From the NCBI GenBank assembly GCA_030690265.1, contig JAUYHA010000020.1:1-51071 (forward strand): DNA of 51,071 nucleotides. Reading direction: 5' to 3'. Below, in pieces: positions 8,284-16,853 of the stretch. Within the stretch, counting starts at the first letter, position 1. Each line of letters opens with the position of its first letter. The stretch is from Dehalococcoidales bacterium (lineage in GTDB: Bacteria; Chloroflexota; Dehalococcoidia; Dehalococcoidales; UBA2162). The notes under the pieces were generated by a model. The model was not told the origin of the DNA and ran no database searches. It worked only from the letters and a program-made list of their open reading frames with translations. The translations under genes and the position numbers were made by a program.

Positions 8284-9546
8284 TCATTCCCGTATGTTAG
8301 CAATATCCTTGCGGTAGTGGCAGCTTTCGAAATTAATCCGCGAAATATTAGCATATACTTTTTCTCTGGCTTCGGCAATGGTCTTACCCATTGCCACCAC
8401 AGTTAAAACCCGCCCCCCACCACTCAGAACCGCACCATCCTCTGCTACTTTCGTTCCAGCGTGAAATACTATAATATCTTTATCCAGATTGTCCAGCCCG
8501 GTAACGGGGAACCCTGTTTTATAGCTCCCCGGGTACCCGCCCGATGCCATTACCACCCCCACACAGGCATCGTCAGTGCACTCTATCTTTATCCGGTCCA
8601 GGTTACCATCGATTACTGCTAGCATTATGTCAACCAGGTCGGTTTTTAGCCGGGGCAGGATAACCTGTGTTTCCGGGTCACCGAAGCGGGCATTGAATTC
8701 CAGCACTTTAGGACCTTCAGCAGTAATCATCAAACCGCCGTAGAGGACACCTTTATAGGGAGTTTTTTCCTGAGCCATAGCCCTGACTGTCGGCTCCATA
8801 ATGGTCTTCATTACCGTTTCACCCAGTTCCGGGGTATAAAAATAAGGCGGACTGTAGCTCCCCATCCCGCCGGTATTCGGCCCCCGGTCTCCATCAAATA
8901 TCCTTTTATAATCACAGGCATCCACCATCGGCACCACAGTTCTGCCATCGGTGAAAACAAAGGAGCTCATCTCTTTGCCCAATAAACATTCTTCAATCAC
9001 CACGCTATCGCCAGCCGCCCCCAGTTGTTTAAGCTCCATAATATTGACCAAAGTTTCGAGAGCCTGGGGGATGGATTCGGCTATGGTTACTCCCTTACCT
9101 GCTGCCAGCCCATCAACCTTGACTACGATTGGCGGAGTCTGTTGCACAAGGTACTCTTTTGCCCGGCTGTATTCAGTAAAAGTCTGGCTCCGGGCGCAGG
9201 GAATGCGATATTTTTGCATCAGTCCCTTGGCAAACGCCTTGCTCGATTCTATCTGGGCTGCTGCCCCGGTAGGGCCGAAAACGGGAATTCCCGTAGCTTG
9301 AAAGCGGTCGACAATGCCCTCAGCCAGAGGTGCTTCAGGCCCCACCACCACCAGCTCAATCTTCTCCTCCCGGGCAGTTTTCACCAGCCCTTCTATATCC
9401 CCCACCCCGATATCGAGGTTATGAGCAATCTGAGCCGTACCGGCATTACCCGGAGCAATATAAATCTCCTCGGCTTTAGGGCTTTGAGCCAGCTTCCAGA
9501 CCAGGGTATGCTCCCTCGCCCCACCCCCGACTACCAGTATTTTTAT
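8284..9546 (-). CDS. purD: Phosphoribosylamine-glycine ligase, apparent AUA start
   Basis: An ATP-grasp ligase that joins glycine to 5-phosphoribosylamine, the second step of purine synthesis. Read from 9546 it has 420 residues, the normal length, and opens with (M)KILVVGGGAREH, the nucleotide-site glycine motif every PurD has. GPTGAAAQIESSKAF, the ADGLAAGKGV loop and NARFGDPETQ follow. No ATG, GTG or TTG exists upstream of that motif: a TAA stop (9549-9547) directly precedes ATA 9546. The first normal start, GTG 9405, would delete the first 47 residues. A GGGGGTAA ribosome site lies five bases before the ATA. I therefore place the start at ATA. The alternative is a base error in an original ATG. 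Confidence 0.85.
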   Translation of the reverse strand: MKILVVGGGAREHTLVWKLAQSPKAEEIYIAPGNAGTAQIAHNLDIGVGDIEGLVKTAREEKIELVVVGPEAPLAEGIVDRFQATGIPVFGPTGAAAQIESSKAFAKGLMQKYRIPCARSQTFTEYSRAKEYLVQQTPPIVVKVDGLAAGKGVTIAESIPQALETLVNIMELKQLGAAGDSVVIEECLLGKEMSSFVFTDGRTVVPMVDACDYKRIFDGDRGPNTGGMGSYSPPYFYTPELGETVMKTIMEPTVRAMAQEKTPYKGVLYGGLMITAEGPKVLEFNARFGDPETQVILPRLKTDLVDIMLAVIDGNLDRIKIECTDDACVGVVMASGGYPGSYKTGFPVTGLDNLDKDIIVFHAGTKVAEDGAVLSGGGRVLTVVAMGKTIAEAREKVYANISRINFESCHYRKDIANIRE

Positions 9547-9780
9547 TTACCTTACCCCCTTAATTGTTATAAACCCCATCCCCTTTATCCCTTCAGGGAG
9601 AACCCTTCAGGGTGAACCCCTTCCCCTTAACAAGGGGAAGGGGAATTGGTTATATAAGAGAGGCTTCGCCTCTCTTTGACTCTCCCTTTTTATCTCTCCT
9701 TCAACGGAGAGGGGGAAGAATTTGTTTGAAGGGGCTTCATCTCCTCTTGGACGCCCCCACGTTCTCTCTCCCTCAAAAGC
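9547..9780. repeat. Intergenic block of GC-rich hairpin repeats (family D)
   Basis: The gap holds several short hairpins and no gene: CCCTTCAGGG direct repeats at about 9590-9613, CCCCTTCCCCTTAAC with its complement at about 9617-9641, and AGAGAGGCTTCGCCTCTCT at 9657-9675. Matching units occur at 38400-38750 between proB and the small gene there. Confidence 0.6.
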
Positions 9781-10296
9781 TCACAAAGGATACTTTCCAC
9801 CCCAATGAATTCCCCAACTACCATCTTCGAGTTGATATATTTCCCCCCTGACAAAGCCTGCTTTTCGTGTATCTTCGTCAAGCCTTTTCTGAGCTGCCTC
9901 TTTACTTTTCTTTTCAACTATTACTTCGGGGGGGAAGGTTTCTACTACTGATACGGCAGGTAGCGGCTTAACTATGACGTTACCAATAGGTTGCTCAATT
10001 ATATCCCGTCCTCTCTCGAAACTATCCAGCAAATTCACTACGTTCCTGTTTATTATATTCAGTATTTCGGTATATTTTTTATCCGCCTTCTGTGACATAC
10101 CTATAGCAATAAGACCCAGCCCAACTGAAAATAGCCCGAGCCAGATGCCGGTTAAATCACTCGTGTTTTGTGAGGGTCGCACAATCAAATAAGTTTGTGT
10201 AATAAGAACTAAAACTCCGAGAATGAGAAAGATGAATCCTATTAGTTCTCCAATGCTCCGAATTTTAGTCCACAACTCATAAGCGAATTTGCTCAT
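9781..10296 (-). CDS. Two-helix membrane protein of unknown function
   Basis: A 171-residue protein starting at ATG 10296 (MSKFAYELW), chosen because AAGAGG lies seven bases upstream. A GTG 24 bases earlier would overlap guaA by 10 bp. Two hydrophobic helices (about residues 17-37 and 53-70) are joined by a short loop and followed by a soluble tail with a charged helical region (KKSKEAAQKRLDEDTRKAGF). It ends in a short WGIHWGGKYPL motif. I do not recognise the family. It directly follows guaA on the same strand. Confidence 0.6.
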   Translation of the reverse strand: MSKFAYELWTKIRSIGELIGFIFLILGVLVLITQTYLIVRPSQNTSDLTGIWLGLFSVGLGLIAIGMSQKADKKYTEILNIINRNVVNLLDSFERGRDIIEQPIGNVIVKPLPAVSVVETFPPEVIVEKKSKEAAQKRLDEDTRKAGFVRGEIYQLEDGSWGIHWGGKYPL

Positions 10297-10310
10297 TATG
10301 AACCTCTTAT

Positions 10311-11999
10311 TTACTCCCACTCAATAGTAGATGGGGGTTTGGAGGTTATATCGTAGACGACGCGGTTGACGCCGGGCACTTCGTTGACGATGCGGTTGGA
10401 GATGCGTGCCAGCAGGTCGTAGGGCAGGCGTGCCCAGTCGGCAGTCATGGCATCCTCACTGGTCACGGCGCGGAGGGCAACAATATAGCCGTAGGTGCGG
10501 TAATCACCCATCACCCCCACGCTTTTGACATCAGTTAGTACGGCGAAGGTCTGCCAGAGCGGGCGGTAGAGCTTTGCTTTCTTTATTTCGTTCATGACGA
10601 TGAAATCAGCCGAGCGCAGGAGCTCCAGCTTCTCTTTGGTAACCTCACCGATAATGCGAATCGCCAGCCCGGGGCCCGGAAAGGGCTGCCGCCAGACCAT
10701 CTCCTCCGGCATACCCAGCTCAAGCCCTACCTGGCGAACCTCGTCTTTGAACAGGGAACGCAGCGGCTCGATTAGCTGGAGCCTCATTTTGGCAGGCAGA
10801 CCGCCAACATTATGATGCGTCTTTATCTTGGCTGAGGCGGTGCTTCCTGAAGCGGCGCTCTCAATAACGTCAGGGTAAAGCGTCCCCTGGGCCAGGAAAT
10901 CAACTCTGCCTATTTTGTTGGCTTCTTCTTCAAATACCTCGATGAATTCCTCGCCGATAACCTTACGCTTCACCTCTGGGTCGATAACCCCCTTCAAGCG
11001 GTCGAGGAACCTCTCAGAGGCATCAACATAGACAATCTGCATGCCCAGATTTTCCTTGAAGACCTTGAAGGTTCTTTCCACTTCCTCGCGGCGCAACAGT
11101 CCGTTGTTGACATAGATGCAGGTAAGCTGGTCACCGACCGCCCGGTGGATGAGGGTGGCGACTACCGCCGAATCAACCCCTCCCGAGAGAGCGTTAATCA
11201 GCTTACCGCTGCCAACCAGCTTCTTGGTTCTGGCTATGCTGTCGTTTATGAAGTTGCCAATCGTCCAGTTTCCCCGGCAACCGCAGATGTTATAGGCGAA
11301 GTTCTTAAGGATGGTTTTCCCCTGGGGAGTATGGGCTACTTCAGGATGGAACTGCAGGCCGAATATCCTGTTATCGCTGCCCATAACGGCAACGGGTGAA
11401 TTCTCCGTAGAAGCCAGAGCGACAAAACCGGGCGGCATGTCTTCAATTCTATCCCCGTGGCTCATCCATACCGGCGATGAGTCCTCCATACCGGCGAAGA
11501 GAGGAGAATCTAAGCCGCTGAGGTGAAGTATGGCATGACCATACTCCTGCTTGACTCCCGGGCTCACCTGCCCGCCAAGCTGCTTGGTGAGAACCTGCAT
11601 GCCGTAGCAGATACCCATCACCGGCAGGTGGCTTTCATAGACATAGGCCGGAGCCAGAGGGGCACCGGGCCGGTAAACACTGGCCGGACCTCCGGAAAGG
11701 ATAAAACCCTTTGGCTTGAGCGGAGCTATCTTTTCCCAGGGAGTATCATAAGAGACCAGCTCACAATATACCTGGCACTCCCGTATCCGCCGGGCAATCA
11801 GCAGGCTATACTGTGAGCCAAAGTCAATGACAACTATCGCCTCGCGTTCGGCACCAGGGACAGCTTCCCGGGCAGCGACAGGCTGCTCGCCGCCCATCTC
11901 TTTGGCAATTTCCAGATAGGTAGCAACTTCAATATCGTCACTGGTAGTTACTCTATGGACATCGGTTTCCGAGTTCTGCTTTGACTTACTTCCAGCCAT
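10311..11999 (-). CDS. guaA: GMP synthase (glutamine-hydrolysing)
   Basis: A 562-residue enzyme that aminates XMP to GMP. The class I glutamine amidotransferase domain holds C131 (GICYGMQ), H218 and E220. The ATP-pyrophosphatase domain has the SGGVDS loop at 272-277, and the dimerisation domain ends in the typical PPSTIEWE. It is about 40-50 residues longer than usual, because a polar stretch of about 52 residues precedes the first catalytic strand ([12 protein letters not shown]). A promoter 24-29 bases upstream of ATG 11999 supports this long start. It may be the promoter-proximal gene of a pair with the membrane protein downstream. Confidence 0.95.
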   Translation of the reverse strand: MAGSKSKQNSETDVHRVTTSDDIEVATYLEIAKEMGGEQPVAAREAVPGAEREAIVVIDFGSQYSLLIARRIRECQVYCELVSYDTPWEKIAPLKPKGFILSGGPASVYRPGAPLAPAYVYESHLPVMGICYGMQVLTKQLGGQVSPGVKQEYGHAILHLSGLDSPLFAGMEDSSPVWMSHGDRIEDMPPGFVALASTENSPVAVMGSDNRIFGLQFHPEVAHTPQGKTILKNFAYNICGCRGNWTIGNFINDSIARTKKLVGSGKLINALSGGVDSAVVATLIHRAVGDQLTCIYVNNGLLRREEVERTFKVFKENLGMQIVYVDASERFLDRLKGVIDPEVKRKVIGEEFIEVFEEEANKIGRVDFLAQGTLYPDVIESAASGSTASAKIKTHHNVGGLPAKMRLQLIEPLRSLFKDEVRQVGLELGMPEEMVWRQPFPGPGLAIRIIGEVTKEKLELLRSADFIVMNEIKKAKLYRPLWQTFAVLTDVKSVGVMGDYRTYGYIVALRAVTSEDAMTADWARLPYDLLARISNRIVNEVPGVNRVVYDITSKPPSTIEWE

Positions 12000-12022
12000 C
12001 TCTCTTTACCACCTTTTGCCCT

Positions 12023-12031
12023 ATTATAACA
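12023..12031 (-). promoter_or_regulatory. Extended -10 promoter of guaA
   Basis: On the minus strand TGTTATAAT (TG-N-TATAAT) lies 24-32 bases before the guaA ATG, with no good -35 box. The same extended -10 appears at 27659-27667 upstream of the displaced tRNA-Leu fragment. Confidence 0.6.
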
Positions 12032-12058
12032 CCAATCAAACAAAGTCTCACCACCGCC

Positions 12059-12131
12059 AAGATACAAACACCAAGATACAAATACAAAAACATTTTGTTA
12101 CTTGTTACTTGGTTATTGTTTCTTGTATCTT
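12059..12131. repeat. AAGATACAA inverted repeat spacer
   Basis: AAGATACAA (12059-12067) is inverted as TTGTATCTT (12123-12131) around an AT-rich interior with internal CCAAGATACAAA and TTACTTG duplications. It fills the gap between the divergent guaA and tsaC-like promoters. Confidence 0.5.
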
Positions 12132-12154
12132 AGTTATTTCAAAGTCCGTCCCCT

Positions 12155-12183
12155 TTGGCGTTTAGCAGACACTGCGCTATAAT
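12155..12183 (+). promoter_or_regulatory. Promoter of the tsaC-like/rpiB/cob operon
   Basis: TTGGCG (12155-12160), 17 bp, then TATAAT (12178-12183). It is the only strong promoter I see before the nine-gene plus-strand run. I see no cobalamin riboswitch in 12000-12236. Confidence 0.7.
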
Positions 12184-12235
12184 ATTCCTTGGCTCTAAAA
12201 ATTCAGCCGGTGGGCAACAGGTATCAGGGGTCTTT

Positions 12236-12862
12236 TTGAAAATCCAGGAGCAGATTGAAAGAGGCATTTCTATTCTCAGGCAGGGTGGGCTGGTTGCCTA
12301 CCCCACCGATACTGTCTACGGTCTCGGTGCCTCTGCCGCTCTGCCGCAGGCCGTAGAACGGATATATAAGGTGAAAGAGCGCCCACGCAATATGCCCCTT
12401 CCCCTGCAGTTAGCCGATGTTTCACAGATAACCAAGGTTGCCGAGCGGGTACCGGAAATTGCCAGGCTCTTAATCCGTAATTTCTTACCCGGTGCCCTGA
12501 CGCTGGTGTTACCCAGAAGCAGCTCTGTACCAGACAGCATCACTGCCGGGGGGGGAACGGTGGCGGTTCGTATCCCTGCCCACCCCATCCCAATCGCCCT
12601 GGTTAAGGGCCTTGGGAGTCCCATTGTAGGTACCAGTGCCAACCTCAGTGGCAGACCAAGCCCGTTGACGGCTGATGAGGTCTATTCTCAGCTTGGCGAT
12701 AAGGTAGACCTGATTATTGATGGTGGCAGATGCCCGGGTGGTAAGGAATCTACTATAGTTGATGTCAGTGGAGAAGAACCTGTAATCATACGAGAAGGGG
12801 CTATATCAAAAGACCAATTGGAACAGGTCTGGGGGAGAGTGACCTCCCCGAAAGGAGATTAA
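12236..12862 (+). CDS. Threonylcarbamoyl-AMP synthase (Sua5/YciO/YrdC family)
   Basis: A 208-residue YrdC-fold protein. The family makes threonylcarbamoyl-AMP from threonine, bicarbonate and ATP for the t6A37 tRNA modification. Visible motifs are GLVAYPTDTVYGLGA at the start, YKVKERPRNMPLPL, the PGALTLVLP strand and VGTSANLSG. It lacks the C-terminal Sua5 domain, so it is the short TsaC-like form. I start it at TTG 12236, since the mapped promoter ends at 12183 and no ATG or GTG in frame lies between it and the first conserved strand. CAGGGG lies about seven bases before the TTG. rpiB follows after 4 bp. Confidence 0.88.
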   Translation: MKIQEQIERGISILRQGGLVAYPTDTVYGLGASAALPQAVERIYKVKERPRNMPLPLQLADVSQITKVAERVPEIARLLIRNFLPGALTLVLPRSSSVPDSITAGGGTVAVRIPAHPIPIALVKGLGSPIVGTSANLSGRPSPLTADEVYSQLGDKVDLIIDGGRCPGGKESTIVDVSGEEPVIIREGAISKDQLEQVWGRVTSPKGD

Positions 12863-12866
12863 AAAA

Positions 12867-13298
12867 TTGCGTATTGCTATTGGTTGTGACCACAGAGGGC
12901 TGAACCTTAAAAAAACTATCATAAAATTAATTACCCAAGCAGGCCATAGCTATAAAGATTTCGGTGCTTTTTCTACCGAGCCGGTTGATTATCCAGATAT
13001 TGCCAGGGCGATATCTGAAGCAGTCACCAGGGGTGAGTTTGACCGGGGTATCCTGATATGCGGTACCGGTATCGGTATGTGCATTACGGCAAATAAAGTT
13101 AAAGGGATAAGAGCCGCCCTGTGCTACTCTACCCTGAGTGCCTCCTGGGCCCGCCAGCACAATGACGCCAACGTCCTCTGCTTGTCCGCAGAAGAAACAC
13201 CAAAAGACCTGCCCGAAATTATAGATGCTTTTCTCAGCTCTGATTTTGAAGGGGGGAGGCACCAGCGCCGGGTGGATAAGATTAAAGACATGGAATAG
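12867..13298 (+). CDS. rpiB: Ribose-5-phosphate isomerase B
   Basis: A 143-residue RpiB/LacAB-family isomerase that interconverts ribose 5-phosphate and ribulose 5-phosphate. It opens MRIAIGCDHRG (D8, H9). The catalytic cysteine is C65 in CGTGIGM, and ASWARQHNDANVL follows. The start is TTG 12867, four bases after the previous stop, with GGAGATT upstream. The product can feed phosphoribosyl units into the purine and cobalamin pathways nearby. Confidence 0.93.
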   Translation: MRIAIGCDHRGLNLKKTIIKLITQAGHSYKDFGAFSTEPVDYPDIARAISEAVTRGEFDRGILICGTGIGMCITANKVKGIRAALCYSTLSASWARQHNDANVLCLSAEETPKDLPEIIDAFLSSDFEGGRHQRRVDKIKDME

Positions 13299-13320
13299 GG
13301 AGACAGAGCCGGGAACAGGA

Positions 13321-14253
13321 ATGGATATACTGATAATACTCTCCCTGGCACTAATTGCTGATTTGGCTCTGGGTGAGCCACCCCGCCCCGTCCATCCGGT
13401 GGTATGGATGGGCAAGCTCACTTCGTTTCTGGAAAAAGGTGGTGACAGTAAATCCCCCGTAGCTCAGTTTATCTACGGAACAGTAATGACTCTGCTTCTC
13501 ACCGGGCTGTTCACCACCGCCACCTATCTTTCCCTTTCCTACCTGAAGAACCTCAATCAGGCAGCATATCTGATTGCAGGAGCGGTACTTCTTAAGCCCG
13601 CATTCTCCATTAAAGAATTACGGAAAACAGCCATTAAAGTGAAAGAGTTGCTGCTGAAGGAAAAACTGGACGAAACCCGTGACGAGCTGCGCTCACTGGT
13701 CAGCCGGGACACCGGCAATTTACCGGAACCGCTGCTGGTTTCGGCTGCCGTAGAATCAGTGGCGGAGAACACCAGCGACAGCTTTATAGCCCCCCTGTTT
13801 TATTTCCTGCTCTTCGGGGTGCCCGGAGCCGTTGCCTACCGCGTGGTCAATACCCTGGATGCTATGATAGGCTATCACGGGAAGTACGAATATCTGGGCA
13901 AGTTTGCCTGCAGGCTGGATGATGTGCTCAATTTTATACCTGCCAGACTGACAGCACTACTCCTGGTTTTTGCCAGCTTTTTATCGGGAAGAGGTGCCCG
14001 GGCTTCATGGCGGGTTGCCCTAAGTGAGCATTCCAGGACAGAAAGTCCGAACGCCGGCTGGACAATGGCGGCCGTTGCCGGGGCGCTCAATGTGCAGCTG
14101 GAGAAAGTGGGGCACTATAGATTGGGTAAGAGCGGTTCTCCACTGGTCCCGGAGACCATCGATGCCTCATTACAGCTAGCCCAAATAGCCTCTTTAATCT
14201 GGGTGATAGTATCTTTTGCCACAGGATGGATTTACTTTGTCCTTACGACCTAG
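13321..14253 (+). CDS. cbiB: Adenosylcobinamide-phosphate synthase
   Basis: A 310-residue integral membrane enzyme that attaches aminopropanol or its phosphate to adenosylcobyric acid. It starts MDILIILSLALIADLALGEPP at ATG 13321, after a GGGAACAGGA ribosome site. Family motifs include HPVVWMGKL, the ENTSDSFIAPLFYFLLFG segment and NTLDAMIGYH. Four or five hydrophobic helices are visible. Its end overlaps the start of cobD by 38 bp, which suggests coupled translation. Enzyme and donor gene (cobD) are adjacent, as in many cobalamin operons. Confidence 0.95.
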   Translation: MDILIILSLALIADLALGEPPRPVHPVVWMGKLTSFLEKGGDSKSPVAQFIYGTVMTLLLTGLFTTATYLSLSYLKNLNQAAYLIAGAVLLKPAFSIKELRKTAIKVKELLLKEKLDETRDELRSLVSRDTGNLPEPLLVSAAVESVAENTSDSFIAPLFYFLLFGVPGAVAYRVVNTLDAMIGYHGKYEYLGKFACRLDDVLNFIPARLTALLLVFASFLSGRGARASWRVALSEHSRTESPNAGWTMAAVAGALNVQLEKVGHYRLGKSGSPLVPETIDASLQLAQIASLIWVIVSFATGWIYFVLTT

Positions 14254-15322
14254 ACCAGAAATAGAAAACCTGGAACCTTCGCCCCACGGCGGGCTGAACC
14301 AGGCTGAGCTAAAGGCTATGGGGCTTACTCCAGAAGAGGTGCTTGACTTCAGCGTCTGTGCTAACCCGTTTCCGCCGCCACCAGAAGTGAACAAAGCTTT
14401 AGAGTCCGTTTCCGTTAATCGCCACCCCGATTCCGAGTCAACCGAATTTAGGGAATGTCTTTCCCGAAAACTGGGAGTGTCTCCCGACAATATCCTTGCC
14501 GGAAGCGGGGCTACCGAGCTTATCCGCCTTATTGCCCTGGCTTACTTCGGAGCCGGAGACTCGGTCCTGGTGCCGGAGCCAACCTTCGGTGAATATAAGG
14601 TCGCCTGCCGGATTGCCGGGGCAGAAGCGGTTAGCCAGTGGAGCGAGGAGAACAGTTTTAATATTAAAATAGCAGAGACGGTTGAGCAGATTAAACAAAA
14701 CCAGCCCAGGGGGGTTTTTATCTGCAACCCCAATAACCCGACCGGGCACTACCTTAGCGGGCAGGAAATAGAAGCGGTCCTGGATGCCTGCGAAGATACT
14801 CTGCTCGTTCTGGATGAGGCTTATATTTCATTTGTAGAGGAAAGCTGGTCCTCTCTTGATTTGACTGAGCGGGCTAATCTGGTCATCGTGCGCTCGATGA
14901 CCAAGGACTATGCCCTGGCCGGGCTGCGCCTCGGCTATGCTGTTGCTGATAAGGAAATTATCCGCACTCTGCGCCGGGTCTGTCCACCGTGGAATGTCAA
15001 CACTGTGGCTCAGAAAGCCGGCATTGCTGCCCTGAATGATACCGACTATCTTGAGCAGTGTAACCGGGAGATAAAAAAAGCCAAACATTTCCTGGTAGAC
15101 GAGCTTAAGCGGCTCGGCTTTTCTCTGCTCCCATCGGAGACGAATTTCTTCCTGGTCAAAGTAACCAGCGCTAAAGACTTCCGCACTACTTTATTAAAAC
15201 AGGGAATACTGGTCCGCGATTGCACTTCCTTCGGCTTGCCGGACTATGTCCGTATCGCCGCCCGTACCATACCCGACTGTGTAAAGCTGGTAGATGCTAT
15301 TAGAGAAATGAGGTGCCAGTGA
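14216..15322 (+). CDS. cobD: Threonine-phosphate decarboxylase (class II aminotransferase fold)
   Basis: A 368-residue PLP enzyme. Given its place between cbiB and cobQ it most likely decarboxylates O-phosphothreonine to the aminopropanol phosphate used by CbiB. The fold resembles HisC: NPNNPTG (residues 171-177), LDEAYISF, the PLP lysine K230 in RSMTKDYALAGLRLGYA, and a C-terminal RIAARTI motif. The nominal TTG start at 14216 overlaps cbiB. A later TTG at 14237 is an alternative. A histidinol-phosphate aminotransferase cannot be ruled out from sequence alone, but the context favours the cobalamin role. Confidence 0.88.
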   Translation: MPQDGFTLSLRPRPEIENLEPSPHGGLNQAELKAMGLTPEEVLDFSVCANPFPPPPEVNKALESVSVNRHPDSESTEFRECLSRKLGVSPDNILAGSGATELIRLIALAYFGAGDSVLVPEPTFGEYKVACRIAGAEAVSQWSEENSFNIKIAETVEQIKQNQPRGVFICNPNNPTGHYLSGQEIEAVLDACEDTLLVLDEAYISFVEESWSSLDLTERANLVIVRSMTKDYALAGLRLGYAVADKEIIRTLRRVCPPWNVNTVAQKAGIAALNDTDYLEQCNREIKKAKHFLVDELKRLGFSLLPSETNFFLVKVTSAKDFRTTLLKQGILVRDCTSFGLPDYVRIAARTIPDCVKLVDAIREMRCQ

Positions 15323-16845
15323 AGACGCCGGCTAAGACCTTGATGATACAGGGAACTGCCTCATCGGTAGGCAAAAGCATTCTGGTGACCGCTTTATGCC
15401 GTATCTTCAAGCAGGACGGCTTCTCCGTTGCCCCTTTTAAGGCACAGAATATGGCACTGAATTCCTTCGTTACCCGGCAAGGAGGAGAGATAGGGCGCTC
15501 CCAGGTAGTGCAGGCTGAAGCCGCCGGGATTGAGCCTACTGTGGATATGAACCCGGTATTGCTCAAGCCGGAGGCAGACGCCCGGTCTCAGGTAATCGTC
15601 CGCGGCAAGCTGCTAAAAACCATTTCCGCCGGCGAATATTATAAATACACTCCTTACCTGCTAAAAACGGTGGGGAGTTCACTGAGCTATCTCCGCTCTA
15701 TCTATGAGATGGTGATTATCGAGGGAGCCGGCAGTCCGGCCGAGATAAACCTGAAAGAACGGGAAATCGTCAACATGCGGGTAGCCGGGATGGCTGGTGC
15801 CCCGGTTCTGCTGGTGGGGGATATTGACCGTGGAGGAGTCTTTGCCTCACTGGTCGGCACGCTGGAGCTGCTGGATGAAGGGGAGCGCAATTACATCAAA
15901 GGCTTTATCATTAACAAGTTTCGCGGCGATTTAAGACTGCTCCAGCCTGGACTTAAGCTTCTTGAGAAACGCACCTCAAAGCCGGTGCTCGGTGTGATAC
16001 CTTATTTTAGAAATATCACCATCGCCCAGGAAGACTCGGTCTATCTTGACGAGAGGCAAAATAGCCCCTTATCGTCTGACCTGGATATTGCCATTATCCG
16101 CCTTCCCCATATCTCCAACTATGATGATTTTGACCCTCTGGAGGAAGAGGGCTGCCGGGGGCGCTATGTTGCCTGTCCTGCTGAGTTGGGCACTCCCGAC
16201 CTTATTATCCTGCCCGGCACAAAGAGCACCATTGGCGACCTCGCTCACCTGCGGCAATCAGGACTGGCCGAAAGCATTATCCAGCAGGCAAGGGAAGGGA
16301 AAGCGGTAATCGGTATCTGCGGCGGCTACCAGATGCTGGGCAAGAGTCTCCATGACCCCGAAGGTATTGAGTCAACCGAAAAAAGCGTTCTGGGACTGGG
16401 ACTGCTGGATGTGGTGACCACCTTTATTTCCCAGAAGTCGACCACCCAGGTCAAGGCGCGGGTCTTGACTGACCGGGGGTTACTTGAGGGGATGAAGGGG
16501 CAGGAACTGGTTGGTTACGAAATACATATGGGACAGACCGGGAATAAGCAAAGCGCCGGTGCTTTTAGTATTGTGGAAACGCCGGAAGGTAAGGCTGACT
16601 ATCTTGATGGTACTCTTGACACCCAGGGTATGGTACTGGGAACTTACATGCACGGCTTGTTCCACAACCCCGGCTTCAGGCGAAACCTGCTCAACTCTCT
16701 GCGCCGGCGCTGCGGACTACCCGAGAGAGAGCATGGAACAGCGGCTGGAAAAGAGACCCAGTATGATAAGCTGGCAGAACTGGTGCGCCAGAACCTTGAT
16801 ATGGCTGCCATCTATGACATCGTGAACCAGGGCATTGGAAATTGA
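15313..16845 (+). CDS. cobQ: Adenosylcobyric acid synthase (glutamine-hydrolysing)
   Basis: A 510-residue amidotransferase that amidates four side chains of adenosylcobyrinic acid a,c-diamide. The N-terminal dethiobiotin-synthase-like domain has a P-loop (QGTASSVGKS, residues 13-22) and the APFKAQNMALNS motif. The C-terminal class I amidotransferase-like domain has the nucleophile C336 (GICGGYQMLG) and a histidine in YMHGLFHNPG. GTG 15313 overlaps the end of cobD by 10 bp. GTG 15319 is equally possible. Confidence 0.95.
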   Translation: MPVKTPAKTLMIQGTASSVGKSILVTALCRIFKQDGFSVAPFKAQNMALNSFVTRQGGEIGRSQVVQAEAAGIEPTVDMNPVLLKPEADARSQVIVRGKLLKTISAGEYYKYTPYLLKTVGSSLSYLRSIYEMVIIEGAGSPAEINLKEREIVNMRVAGMAGAPVLLVGDIDRGGVFASLVGTLELLDEGERNYIKGFIINKFRGDLRLLQPGLKLLEKRTSKPVLGVIPYFRNITIAQEDSVYLDERQNSPLSSDLDIAIIRLPHISNYDDFDPLEEEGCRGRYVACPAELGTPDLIILPGTKSTIGDLAHLRQSGLAESIIQQAREGKAVIGICGGYQMLGKSLHDPEGIESTEKSVLGLGLLDVVTTFISQKSTTQVKARVLTDRGLLEGMKGQELVGYEIHMGQTGNKQSAGAFSIVETPEGKADYLDGTLDTQGMVLGTYMHGLFHNPGFRRNLLNSLRRRCGLPEREHGTAAGKETQYDKLAELVRQNLDMAAIYDIVNQGIGN

Positions 16846-16853
16846 TAAGGTAA

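Noticed and set aside
12000-13320. Cobalamin riboswitch before the cob genes
   Set aside because: No B12-box-like conserved core was seen in the promoter leader or the short gaps between genes.
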